A stretch of DNA of 5,557 nucleotides, taken from NCBI GenBank assembly GCA_936933955.1, contig CAKZIN010000025.1, positions 1 to 5,557 on the forward strand, given 5' to 3'. Source of the stretch: an uncultured Sphingopyxis sp. (GTDB taxonomy: Bacteria > Pseudomonadota > Alphaproteobacteria > Sphingomonadales > Sphingomonadaceae). The notes under the pieces were generated by a model. That model saw only the letters and a program-made list of their open reading frames with translations, ran no database searches and was not told the origin of the DNA. Below are positions 1 to 5,477 of this stretch, in pieces (the stretch's first letter is position 1; the number at the start of each line of letters is the position of its first letter). Made by a program: the position numbers and the translations under genes.

Positions 1-254
1 AGCGCCGCTAGCCCCTCCGCGCGGACCGCCTCCGCGAAGGCGTCGCGATCGGCAAAAGCGACCGGCTCCACCCGGCACGCCCAGGCGAGCGTCACGCCCT
101 CGTGCAGCGTCAGCCGCCCCTCCGCGACCCGTTCGACGAGCGCGAACAGCGACCCAAGCTCGCTCTCCGCAGCCACCAGCGCGGCGTAGGTCGGTCGCAG
201 CAGCACGCCCGCGACCTGCGCCTCGTCGCGAACCGGATTGGCACGCAGACTCAC
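1..254 (-). CDS. GTA gp10-type tail assembly chaperone, N-terminal part (runs off the window)
   Basis: The reading frame starts at a GTG (254-252) that overlaps the TGA of the major tail gene (GTGA) and stays open to the window edge, giving about 84 residues. The protein begins MSLRANPVRDEAQ, followed by LLRPTYAALVAAE and LGSLFALVERV. This arrangement, with an aromatic/Leu-rich helix, a 'LxAAExExGSL' stretch and then 'LVERVAEGRLTL', is what I know from the GTA TAC / gp10 family (tail assembly chaperones of gene transfer agents, RcGTA g10-like). In the family it helps tail assembly between the major tail protein and the tape measure, and its position just after the major tail gene fits. GTG rather than ATG and a weak upstream GGTGA suggest translation coupled to the preceding gene. 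The C-terminus is missing, so full length and any second overlapping chaperone frame cannot be judged. Confidence 0.8.
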   Translation of the reverse strand, partial: MSLRANPVRDEAQVAGVLLRPTYAALVAAESELGSLFALVERVAEGRLTLHEGVTLAWACRVEPVAFADRDAFAEAVRAEGLAA

Positions 255-652
255 GCGCTCACCACTGCGCCGGAGCTCTCGAGGCTCAGCGTATATTGCC
301 GCTCGCCGTTGAAATCGCCCGCGTGGTCGAGCCGCGCCACCAGGAAGCCGCCGCGCAGTTTGGCGCCGCTTTCGAATAAAATTTCATAGGGCGCGATGGT
401 CCCGGCGAGCGCGTGGCCCTGCATTGCCGCTTCCGCATTGGAGCCGGTGAACACCCCCGCCCCCGCGACGCTGACCGAGCGCACCCCCGCGCCCGACAAC
501 AGTTCGCGCCAGCCGCCCGAAGCCTTGGTCGTGACGTTGACCGCCTCACCGTTAATGCTCAGCTGCGTCGTGCGCAGCCCTGCGACGGTGGCATAGCTGC
601 CGTCCGTATCGCCGATCCGCAGCAGGAAACCGCTGCCCTTTTCCATCGCCAT
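251..652 (-). CDS. Phage major tail protein, TP901-1 family (GTA g9-like)
   Basis: This 133-residue protein should polymerise into the tail tube of the particle. The N-terminus (MAMEKGSGFLLRIGD) and the pattern 'TTQLSINGEAVNVTTKAS' and 'WRELLSGAG' around residues 28-55, followed by 'EILFESGAKLRGGFLVARLDHAGDFNGE' style beta-strand segments and 'YTLSLESSG' at the C-terminus, are typical of the TP901-1-type major tail family seen in alphaproteobacterial GTAs. Its length of about 130 residues is normal for that family. The start at 652 is preferred over the Met two codons later because AGAGGA lies six bases upstream. The stop overlaps the GTG of the chaperone gene. Upstream is a 179-bp gap holding a stem-loop, unusual in such a tight operon, which may allow separate control of this highly expressed protein. 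Confidence 0.88.
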   Translation of the reverse strand: MAMEKGSGFLLRIGDTDGSYATVAGLRTTQLSINGEAVNVTTKASGGWRELLSGAGVRSVSVAGAGVFTGSNAEAAMQGHALAGTIAPYEILFESGAKLRGGFLVARLDHAGDFNGERQYTLSLESSGAVVSA

Positions 653-831
653 AAAGGTTCCTCTCGGTTGCCAAACTGTTCTCCGGCACAGGCCGGAACG
701 TTGGCAGGCCGCAGCCCGCTCTCTCTCGCGAAAGCTGGACGCGCCCGCTCAACAATGCTGCGCCCTGTCGTCGCCGCTCCGGCCTGCGTCGGTGCACATC
801 CGTTAGGCAGGGGGCGCGGGCGGCGGCGTTG
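653..831 (-). other. Intergenic gap upstream of the major tail gene
   Basis: These 179 bases separate the DUF3168 gene from the major tail gene and contain no plausible coding frame. The minus-strand frame through the gap (Met at 797) is only a shadow of the tail gene in another frame. The part nearest the tail gene holds a nested stem-loop and a strong Shine-Dalgarno sequence (AGAGGA). I see no convincing sigma-70 type -35/-10 pair, though GC-rich alphaproteobacterial promoters are often not recognisable by eye. Confidence 0.6.
669..706 (-). promoter_or_regulatory. Nested stem-loop in the leader of the major tail gene
   Basis: TGCCAA (669-674) pairs with TTGGCA (701-706), and inside it TCCGGC (682-687) pairs with GCCGGA (692-697) across a four-base loop. 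In the transcript this puts a two-part hairpin roughly 17 to 54 bases before the ATG of the major tail gene and just ahead of its Shine-Dalgarno. No T-tract follows, so it is not a standard intrinsic terminator. A role in mRNA stability, processing or tuning of tail protein expression is an inference only. Confidence 0.45.
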
Positions 832-1227
832 TCACACCACCCACGCCCGCGTGCTGAGGTCGAGCCGTGCTTCGCGGGCGCCGTCCCGCCGTGCGCCCAT
901 GCGCGAGGCGAGGAGGCGCGTGCCGCTCATCTCCCACCCCGCTCCGCCGCGCGGCGCGGCTGCCAGCGCAGCCTCGACGGCCGCCACCAGCACCTCGAGC
1001 CGTCCTGGAGCGCCGCGATCGGTGAGCGTGACGCTGGCGAACAGCTCGCGTCCGGGGCGCTCGGCGGCGTTCCAGCTCTTGGCCTCGATCGCGCCGACGG
1101 TTAGCACGGGAAGCCCCGCGCGTCCCGCTTCGTCGGCAAAGACCACGCGTCCCGCAACGCCCGGCGCTCGGCGTAAGGTTTCGCGGATCAGCGCGCTCCA
1201 CGCCGCCGCCAGCGCCTCCGCCGTCAT
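832..1227 (-). CDS. DUF3168 family protein, probable tail terminator (GTA g8-like)
   Basis: This 131-residue protein starts MTAEALAAAW. It shows the DUF3168 pattern: a short N-terminal helix, 'LPVLTVGAIEAKSWNA' (about residues 46-61), 'RPGRELFASVTLTDRG' (64-79), a helix 'LEVLVAAVEAALAAAP' and a closing strand with conserved Arg residues (REARLDLSTRAWVV). In phages and GTAs this family caps the head-proximal end of the tail tube. The ATG at 1227 overlaps the TGA of the connector gene (TGATG), which indicates translational coupling. An in-frame Met seven codons upstream (1248) lies inside the connector gene and is less likely. The next gene downstream is the major tail protein, as in RcGTA. No separate g7-type head-closure gene lies between this gene and the connector. 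Confidence 0.78.
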   Translation of the reverse strand: MTAEALAAAWSALIRETLRRAPGVAGRVVFADEAGRAGLPVLTVGAIEAKSWNAAERPGRELFASVTLTDRGAPGRLEVLVAAVEAALAAAPRGGAGWEMSGTRLLASRMGARRDGAREARLDLSTRAWVV

Positions 1228-1784
1228 CACAGCCGCACCCCGCGCCACGGCGCAAGCAGTGCCTCGGCCTGCGGGTCGAGCGCGCTCGACCCCTCTGCGC
1301 CATTGCGCCGCGCGAGCAGCGCCGCCGCCTGCAGCACCACTGCCTGGCGCAGCGCGGCGGGGAGGTCGGCGGCGCTCTCCGCCAGCCCGGCTAGCAGCGT
1401 CACGCGCACCCGCCCGGCAACGCTGGTGTCGGGCACGCGCAGCCAGCCGGCCCGCCTATCGTCGATCTCCACCGCGTAGCTCGCCGAGGGGATCGGCTCG
1501 GTCGAACCGTCGCCACGCACCCGCTCGACCAGCGTGATCGCCACGACCGGGCGAGCATCGAGCCGCTGCCAACCGCCGGTCACGCCGCGCGTTTCGGTGA
1601 TCGTGCGCTGCACCAGCGCGAGGCCGGTAACCGCCTCCACCTGCTCGCTCGCGGCAGCCAGCGCGGCGTTGAGCGCGCTCGCGTCGGCGCTGTCGGCGGG
1701 GCTCGCATCCCCCGCAGGCGCGCGCAGCCAGGCGCGCAGTTCGTCGATCGGCGCCGCGATCGGCACCGGGGCGGTGAAGCTCAT
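1227..1784 (-). CDS. Phage head-tail connector / adaptor protein (gp6-like, GTA g6-like)
   Basis: This 185-residue protein should sit under the portal and join the head to the tail. Features seen: an N-terminal segment with 'IDELRAWLRAP', a helical stretch 'LNAALAAASEQVEAVTGLALVQRTITET' (about residues 38-65), then 'DARPVVAITLVERVRGDGS' and 'GRVRVTLLAGLAESAADLPAALRQAVVLQAAALLARR', ending in 'LLAPWRGVRL'. The order 'helix, VTGxALVxxT, strand, LPxxLRxAxxxLAxxLxxxR, LLxPxRxxRL' is the signature of the HK97 gp6 / phiE125 gp8-like connector family, and the length is normal. The ATG at 1784 is supported by AAAGG a few bases upstream. The stop overlaps the start of the DUF3168 gene by one base. Confidence 0.85.
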   Translation of the reverse strand: MSFTAPVPIAAPIDELRAWLRAPAGDASPADSADASALNAALAAASEQVEAVTGLALVQRTITETRGVTGGWQRLDARPVVAITLVERVRGDGSTEPIPSASYAVEIDDRRAGWLRVPDTSVAGRVRVTLLAGLAESAADLPAALRQAVVLQAAALLARRNGAEGSSALDPQAEALLAPWRGVRL

Positions 1785-1859
1785 GATCGGCCTTTCGGAG
1801 GTGAGCGGGGTGTCGCGTCAGGAGGGAGGGAGCGACGGCGCCGCCCCCTCCCCCGCGCA
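1785..1859 (-). other. Capsid-connector gap with a GC-rich imperfect hairpin
   Basis: The 75 bases between the capsid stop and the connector start hold GGGAGGG (1824-1830), which can pair with CCCTCCC (1846-1852) across a loop that itself contains GGCGCC. There is no T-tract in the direction of transcription. It could slow transcription or protect the 3' end of the capsid mRNA, a known theme for highly expressed capsid genes, but nothing in the sequence proves a role. The connector's AAAGG ribosome site lies at the far end of the gap. Confidence 0.4.
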
Positions 1860-2993
1860 TCAGCTGGCGCTAAAGCGCATCAGCTTGATCGCCTCGCTGT
1901 TGACCACTGCGCCGCCGACGCGCCGCGTCGCGTAGAAGTGGACGAACGGCTTGTTGGTGTAGGGATCGCGCAGGATCGCGGTCTCCCCGCGGTCGGCGAT
2001 GACGTAGCCCGCGGCGAAGTTGCCGAAGGCGATCGACAGGCTGTCGGGCGCCACCGCGGGCATGTCCTCCGCCTCGACCACCGGGAAGCCAAGCAGCGTA
2101 TCGGGCCGGTCCGCGGCGAGGCTCGGGGCCCACAGCGACTGCCCATCGCTCGTCTTCATCTTGCGCACGCGGGCGAGCGTGTCGCTGGCCATCACGAACA
2201 CCGCGCCCTGGCGGTACGGCGCCTTTAGGCTGTGGACCAGGTCGACCAGCCGGTCCTGCGGGCTGCCGCTGCCGAAATTGCCGCTCGCCCCCGACGCAAT
2301 GTGCTGGAGCGTGCCGAACGCGCGGGTCGCATCGCCGTCAGCCGAAGTCGCGTAGGTGACGAAGCCCTTGGGCTGGTTGACGCCGGTCCCCGCCACAAAC
2401 GCGGCCCCTTCCGCGCGAGCGAACTCACGCGCGATCTCGTCGGCGAGCCAGGCTTCGACGTCGAACGCGGCGTCGTCGAGCATCGCCTGGCTCGCCGCGG
2501 GGTTGGCGTAGAGGTCGCCGGTCGGCGGCGCGACCTCGACAAAGCTCGGCGTGTTGGTCAGCGGGCGCGGCGCCACCTCGCTCGCCCAGCCCGACGGGGT
2601 TCCTCCTACGGTCACCAGCTTGCGATAGCCGGCGCTGCCCGTTTGAACCACATTGGCGATAGCGCGGATCGGCGAGATGGCCTTGAGCGTCGCGCCGATG
2701 ACCGCGTCGATCTCCCGCGGGATGGCAAAGCCGCCGTCCGCGCCGGTGGTGCCGGTGACGCTCTTGAGCTCCACCCCGGCGTCGATGCCATGACGCAGGT
2801 AGCGATTGACGAACGCGTCGCGAGCGACGTTGCCCGCGGCCTTCACGCCGTCGAGCGGCAGGCGCGCGCCCTTGGCCTGGAGCGCATCGACCCGCGTACG
2901 CAGCGCGGCGAGCTCATCCCCGAACGCGGCGGACACGCCACGCGAGGCGGGGGTGGTGACGGCACCGACACCGGCGGCTTTGACTTCGAGCAT
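1860..2993 (-). CDS. HK97-fold phage major capsid protein (GTA g5-like)
   Basis: This 377-residue protein forms the icosahedral shell. Residues 1-50 are a short N-terminal arm with a coiled-coil-like piece (AFGDELAALRTRVDALQAKG, about 23-42), the likely delta/scaffold region removed by the protease. The mature domain follows: 'FVNRYLRHG' (61-69), the family hallmark 'GTTGADGGFAIPREI' (81-95), 'SPIRAIANVV' , 'GGTPSGWASEV', 'AFVAGTGVNQPKGF' (199-211), 'LWAPSLAADRPDTLLGFPVVE', and C-terminal 'RDPYTNKPFVHFYATRRVGG' with 'SEAIKLM'. The ATG at 2993 is chosen because GGAGA lies about nine bases upstream and the family start fits; the frame is open far upstream through the repeat and protease region, but that part reads as low-complexity Pro/Arg/Gly-rich junk. 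The delta region is shorter than the roughly 100 residues of HK97. Confidence 0.95.
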   Translation of the reverse strand: MLEVKAAGVGAVTTPASRGVSAAFGDELAALRTRVDALQAKGARLPLDGVKAAGNVARDAFVNRYLRHGIDAGVELKSVTGTTGADGGFAIPREIDAVIGATLKAISPIRAIANVVQTGSAGYRKLVTVGGTPSGWASEVAPRPLTNTPSFVEVAPPTGDLYANPAASQAMLDDAAFDVEAWLADEIAREFARAEGAAFVAGTGVNQPKGFVTYATSADGDATRAFGTLQHIASGASGNFGSGSPQDRLVDLVHSLKAPYRQGAVFVMASDTLARVRKMKTSDGQSLWAPSLAADRPDTLLGFPVVEAEDMPAVAPDSLSIAFGNFAAGYVIADRGETAILRDPYTNKPFVHFYATRRVGGAVVNSEAIKLMRFSAS

Positions 2994-3244
2994 GGATGCG
3001 ATTCTCCGTTGACTGTTGTGCCGATCTGGTTCGATTCGGCAGGTGTAGGAAAGGGCGGGTGGAGGATCGGCTGGCAATTTCCCCTCCCCCCTGTGGGGAG
3101 GGGCAGGGGTGGGGCCCGCTCGCGTCTGCGAGCGGAAGGGCCTGGTTGCAGCGTTGCGCTCCGAGTCTTCGCGAGCCGCAAACGCGGCTCGGCCCCCACC
3201 CCCGGCCCCTCCCCACGAGGGGGAGGGGAGGCGGCCTGACCCAT
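2994..3244 (-). other. Protease-capsid gap filled by a repeat element
   Basis: These 251 bases separate the protease stop from the capsid start. Most is taken up by the complete four-hairpin repeat (3081-3228). The remaining 87 bases next to the capsid gene are less GC-rich and carry the GGAGA ribosome site. A Met codon at 3244 overlaps the protease stop and opens a frame through the repeat, but its product is repeat-derived and overlaps the capsid start out of frame, so I do not call it a gene. Confidence 0.7.
3081..3228. repeat. 148-bp palindromic intergenic repeat, complete copy
   Basis: The element is built from four hairpins. CCCCTCCCC (3081-3089) pairs with GGGGAGGGG (3095-3103); CCGCTCGC (3116-3123) with GCGAGCGG (3128-3135); CGAGCCGC (3172-3179) with GCGGCTCG (3184-3191); and CCCCTCCCC (3206-3214) with GGGGAGGGG (3220-3228). 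The left pair and right pair are also approximate reverse complements of each other, so the whole element is an imperfect inverted repeat around a roughly 36-base centre. A second, cut-off copy in the same orientation starts at 5365. The layout resembles REP/BIME-type bacterial intergenic elements; calling it host-derived is an inference. It contains no gene. Confidence 0.88.
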
Positions 3245-3754
3245 TCACCCGAGCAGCGTCTCCACCCGTGCGCCGGGCTGCATCGGGTGGGTGACCACGC
3301 TGACCTCGACCAGCGCCAGCCGGTGGAGGTCGCGGGTGGGGGTGCCGGCGGGGCCGGGGGCGGTGCCGGTCTGCGCGTCCAGCACGCGGTAGCCAAAGCT
3401 CAGCCCGTCGATCGCGCGCGATCGCAGTAGCGCCGCGACCTCCCGCGCGGAGGCGCTGGCGGCATCGACCTGCGCCACCACCGCGAGGCCCATGGCGTCC
3501 TCCGCGACCGCCTCGACCGTGCCGATGCACCGCGTGGGATCGTGCTGCCACAGTAACGGCAACGGTGCGGCGGCGTCGGCGAAGGCGCCGGGGCGGATCA
3601 CGTCACCGCCGCGGTCGCGCCGGTCGAACAGCGCCGCATATCCGGCAAAGCGCAGCGGGGCGTGCCCGGATGAGCCATCGGAGCAAGCCGCTTGAGGCTC
3701 GAAACCGAGCGCCGCTTGCCCTCCCGCGGCCAGCGCCGCGCTCAGCGCAACCAA
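3245..3754 (-). CDS. HK97 family prohead protease (peptidase S78-like, GTA g4-like)
   Basis: This serine protease cleaves the capsid N-terminal arm during head maturation. The core is unmistakable: 'LRFAGYAALFDRRDRGGDVIRPGAF' style start, 'LPLLWQHDP' with the candidate catalytic His (residue 71 counted from the TTG), 'IDGLSFGYRV' with the candidate Ser (109), and 'LVEVSVVTHPMQPGARV' with a candidate acidic residue (Glu130). The start is uncertain. No in-frame ATG or GTG exists between the upstream gene's end and the core motif. The best in-frame option is TTG at 3754, overlapping the DUF6127-like gene by 13 bases, but it lacks a clear ribosome site. CTG codons at 3745, 3733 and 3655 are alternatives. 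The ATG at 3862 would overlap the neighbour by about 120 bases and is unlikely. Codons before the core motif look less GC3-biased than the rest, so a shorter protein or a small sequence error is possible. End and function are secure. Confidence 0.88.
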   Translation of the reverse strand: MVALSAALAAGGQAALGFEPQAACSDGSSGHAPLRFAGYAALFDRRDRGGDVIRPGAFADAAAPLPLLWQHDPTRCIGTVEAVAEDAMGLAVVAQVDAASASAREVAALLRSRAIDGLSFGYRVLDAQTGTAPGPAGTPTRDLHRLALVEVSVVTHPMQPGARVETLLG

Positions 3755-3996
3755 GCGCCGAAGCCCAGCTTGATCGCGATGCCAACCAGCAGCAGCGCGA
3801 GCGTGCCGCGCACCAGCCAGTCGATTGTCGCCTTCCACGCGCTCTGCTTGGCGTCGCGCCACGCACTGAGCAGTTCGCGCAGTTCGCGCACATCGTCTCG
3901 CGCCGCTTCATCGCCCAGCCCCAAAGTTTCGAGCGCGCGCGCGGCGCCCGCCTCCGCCGCGCTCTCGCACAAGCGCTCCATATCCCGATCGGTCAT
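3742..3996 (-). CDS. Small single-TM protein, DUF6127-like (GTA g3.5 position)
   Basis: This 84-residue protein starts MTDRDMERLCESAAEAGA. It has an acidic/helical N-terminal half ('ALETLGLGDEAARDDVRELRELLSAWRDAK', about residues 21-50) followed by 'WLVRGTLALLLVGIAIKLGFGAWL' (60-83), a single predicted membrane segment. The pattern 'LGL.DE.A..D...LR.LL.AWRDAK.SA' followed by a TM helix recalls the DUF6127 proteins that sphingomonads carry between portal and protease; this is from memory, not a search. Molecular function is unknown; a role in membrane association during particle assembly is conceivable. The ATG at 3996 has GGAG eight bases upstream. An alternative ATG at 4014 (90 residues) overlaps the portal stop as TGATG but has a poor ribosome site. 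Confidence 0.75.
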   Translation of the reverse strand: MTDRDMERLCESAAEAGAARALETLGLGDEAARDDVRELRELLSAWRDAKQSAWKATIDWLVRGTLALLLVGIAIKLGFGAWLR

Positions 3997-4013
3997 CCTT
4001 AGTGCTCCATCCA

Positions 4014-5234
4014 TCACCGTTGCGGTTCGTCCACGAGCGCGCCAATTCCCACCGCGACGCGCTTTTCCGCCGCCGAGAGGAAGTCCGCTCCCGCGACCAT
4101 TTCCCACAGCCGCGCGCGGTCTTCGCTCAATTCCGGCACCGCATCGAGGTCGACCGACACCCGCGCGTCGTGCCCCCACGGGGCCAGCGCCTCGTTGATG
4201 CCGCCCAGGATCCGCGCCGCCATCGGCAGCAGGCTGTGGCGCCACAGCGCCTTCATCGCCTGCGCATAATTGGCGTAGGTGGCGTCGCCGGGCACCCCGA
4301 GCAGCATCGGTGGCACCCCAAAGGCGCAGGCGATGTCGCGCGCGGCCGCATCCTTCAATGCGGCGAAGTCCATCTCCGCCGGGGTCAGGCTGATCGGCTG
4401 CCAACGCAGCCCGCCGTCGAGCAGCATCGGCCGCCCCGCGTTTGCGCTGCCTTGGAACTGCGCGGCCATCTCCGCCTTCAGCCGCTCGAACTGCGCGTCG
4501 GCGAGGGGGACGCCGCCGCCGGCTTCGTGGACCAGAGCGCCGGAGGGCCGCGCGGCGTTGTCGATCAGCGCTCGGTTCCAGCGCGCGGCGCTGTTGTGCA
4601 GCGCGATCGCCGCCCCCGCCGCCGCCAGCGCTCCGGCGCCCGCATGGTCGTCGGCGGGATGCCCGACGCGCAGGTGGATGAGGCTCGGACGCCCGCGCGC
4701 ATCCTCGAGCAGCAACCGCCGCGCCGCGCGCGAGCCCGGACGGGCCGCATCGTGCGCGCGGTAATCCGCCGCGAACGGCCAGCCGTCCTCCCCCACGACC
4801 AGCGTCATGCGATCGGGCCGCAGCGCGTAGAGCTCACCCAGCGTGCCGTCGCCGCGGTCGATCAGCTGCAGCCAGGCGTCGCCGTGGAGGAGCAGCGCCT
4901 GCGCCAGGCTTTCGATCAGCGTCTGCCCACCGCTGGTGCGCATGACGAGCGCGCGGACGTGCGCCGCGGTGGCGGCGTCGGCGGCGTCAACCTTGAGCGG
5001 CGCGGCGGCAAGCGCCTCCCCGATCAGCCGAACCGCACGCGCGGCGATCGGGTTCTGCTCCACCGCCGCAGCGACGCGCGCGGGGTAGCTGGCGGGGAGC
5101 GCGGGCGTGTCAGCCGCACCCCCACCCCCCGCCCATGCGCCGGGCCCTGCCGAGGTGGTCAGCGCCATCCCGAGCGGCAGCCGCTCCCCCTTCGCGAACC
5201 ATTGTCGCATGCGTTGCGCGAGCGATTGTGCCAT
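4014..5234 (-). CDS. Phage portal protein, HK97 family (GTA g3-like)
   Basis: This 406-residue protein should form the dodecameric portal through which DNA enters the head. Evidence: N-terminal 'ALPASYPARVAAAVEQNPIAARAVRLIGEALAAAPLKV', then 'LIESLAQALLLHGDAWLQLIDRGDG' and 'ELYALRPDRMTLVVGEDGWP', the 'LIHLRVGHPADDHAGAGALAAAGAAIALHNSAARWN' stem-type helix region, and the strongly conserved C-terminal 'CAFGVPPMLLGVPGDATYANYAQAMKALWRHSLLP'. The length is close to the RcGTA and HK97 portals. The ATG at 5234 is chosen because AAAGGA lies a few bases upstream and the protein start is family-like (MAQSLAQRMRQWF). An upstream in-frame ATG at 5456 would add 74 residues translated from the repeat element and is rejected. 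The stop overlaps an alternative start of the next gene by one base. The terminase gene expected upstream is outside the window. Confidence 0.93.
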   Translation of the reverse strand: MAQSLAQRMRQWFAKGERLPLGMALTTSAGPGAWAGGGGAADTPALPASYPARVAAAVEQNPIAARAVRLIGEALAAAPLKVDAADAATAAHVRALVMRTSGGQTLIESLAQALLLHGDAWLQLIDRGDGTLGELYALRPDRMTLVVGEDGWPFAADYRAHDAARPGSRAARRLLLEDARGRPSLIHLRVGHPADDHAGAGALAAAGAAIALHNSAARWNRALIDNAARPSGALVHEAGGGVPLADAQFERLKAEMAAQFQGSANAGRPMLLDGGLRWQPISLTPAEMDFAALKDAAARDIACAFGVPPMLLGVPGDATYANYAQAMKALWRHSLLPMAARILGGINEALAPWGHDARVSVDLDAVPELSEDRARLWEMVAGADFLSAAEKRVAVGIGALVDEPQR

Positions 5235-5364
5235 TTTGGTTCCTTTGCTGTGGTGCTGAGGTGGTCGTGCGGGTCGGGTCGCGAGTGGACGGTGGGCGCT
5301 TTTTGCGAGCCCCGGTGATGGGCCCCTGCCTGCGCAGGGCACGGCGTGTGGTGCGGCGCTATCC
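5235..5364 (-). other. Portal leader region, no gene
   Basis: This is the part of the portal's upstream region between the ATG and the repeat. It holds the portal ribosome site (AAAGGA) and a small hairpin, CCCTGC (5324-5329) with GCAGGG (5334-5339) and a four-base loop. No coding frame on either strand looks real, and I see no clear promoter. Together with the repeat and the artefact beyond it, the 323 bases from 5235 to the window end carry no gene. Confidence 0.6.
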
Positions 5365-5477
5365 CCCCTCCCCCTCGTGGGGAGGGGGAGGGGTGGGGGC
5401 CCGCTCGCGTCGGCGAGCGGATGAGACTCCTTGCGGCATTCCGCTTGGGTTTTCACGAGCCGCGGACGCGGCTCGGG
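5365..5477. repeat. Second copy of the palindromic intergenic repeat, cut off
   Basis: This copy has the same architecture and orientation as the one at 3081-3228. CCCCTCCCC (5365-5373) pairs with GGGGAGGGG (5379-5387); CCGCTCGC (5401-5408) with GCGAGCGG (5413-5420), identical stem arms to the first copy; and CGAGCCGC (5456-5463) with GCGGCTCG (5468-5475), again identical stems with a different loop. The central spacer is related but diverged (shared TTGC, CGCT and CGAGCC blocks). The fourth hairpin, which should follow, is replaced by a long run of C from 5478, so this copy is truncated by the contig end. Confidence 0.85.

Noticed and set aside
413..1537. Open frame of 374 residues on the plus strand
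   Set aside because: It crosses the major tail, DUF3168 and connector genes antisense and is Ala/Arg/Pro low complexity; the minus-strand genes have clear family motifs and ribosome sites.
3081..3228. CRISPR array or intrinsic terminator reading of the hairpin block
   Set aside because: There are no regularly spaced identical repeats with unique spacers, and no T-tract follows the stems; the architecture is a palindromic intergenic element.
2232..3239. Open frame of 335 residues on the plus strand
   Set aside because: It lies opposite the capsid gene and the repeat; its Arg-rich composition is a mirror of the capsid codons.
2843..3244. Minus-strand frame of 133 residues starting at the protease stop
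   Set aside because: It is translated mostly from the palindromic repeat and overlaps the capsid start in another frame.
2994..3551. N-terminal extension of the capsid frame to an ATG at 3551
   Set aside because: It reads antisense-like and repeat-derived sequence and overlaps the protease gene; GGAGA before 2993 and the family start support the shorter protein.
4002..5318. Long open frame of 438 residues on the plus strand
   Set aside because: It lies opposite the portal gene, is Arg/Gln/His-rich and resembles no protein; long antisense frames are expected in GC-rich DNA.
5235..5456. N-terminal extension of the portal to an ATG at 5456 (74 extra residues)
   Set aside because: The extension translates the palindromic repeat into a Pro/Arg/Gly-rich peptide with no portal similarity, and a good ribosome site precedes the ATG at 5234.
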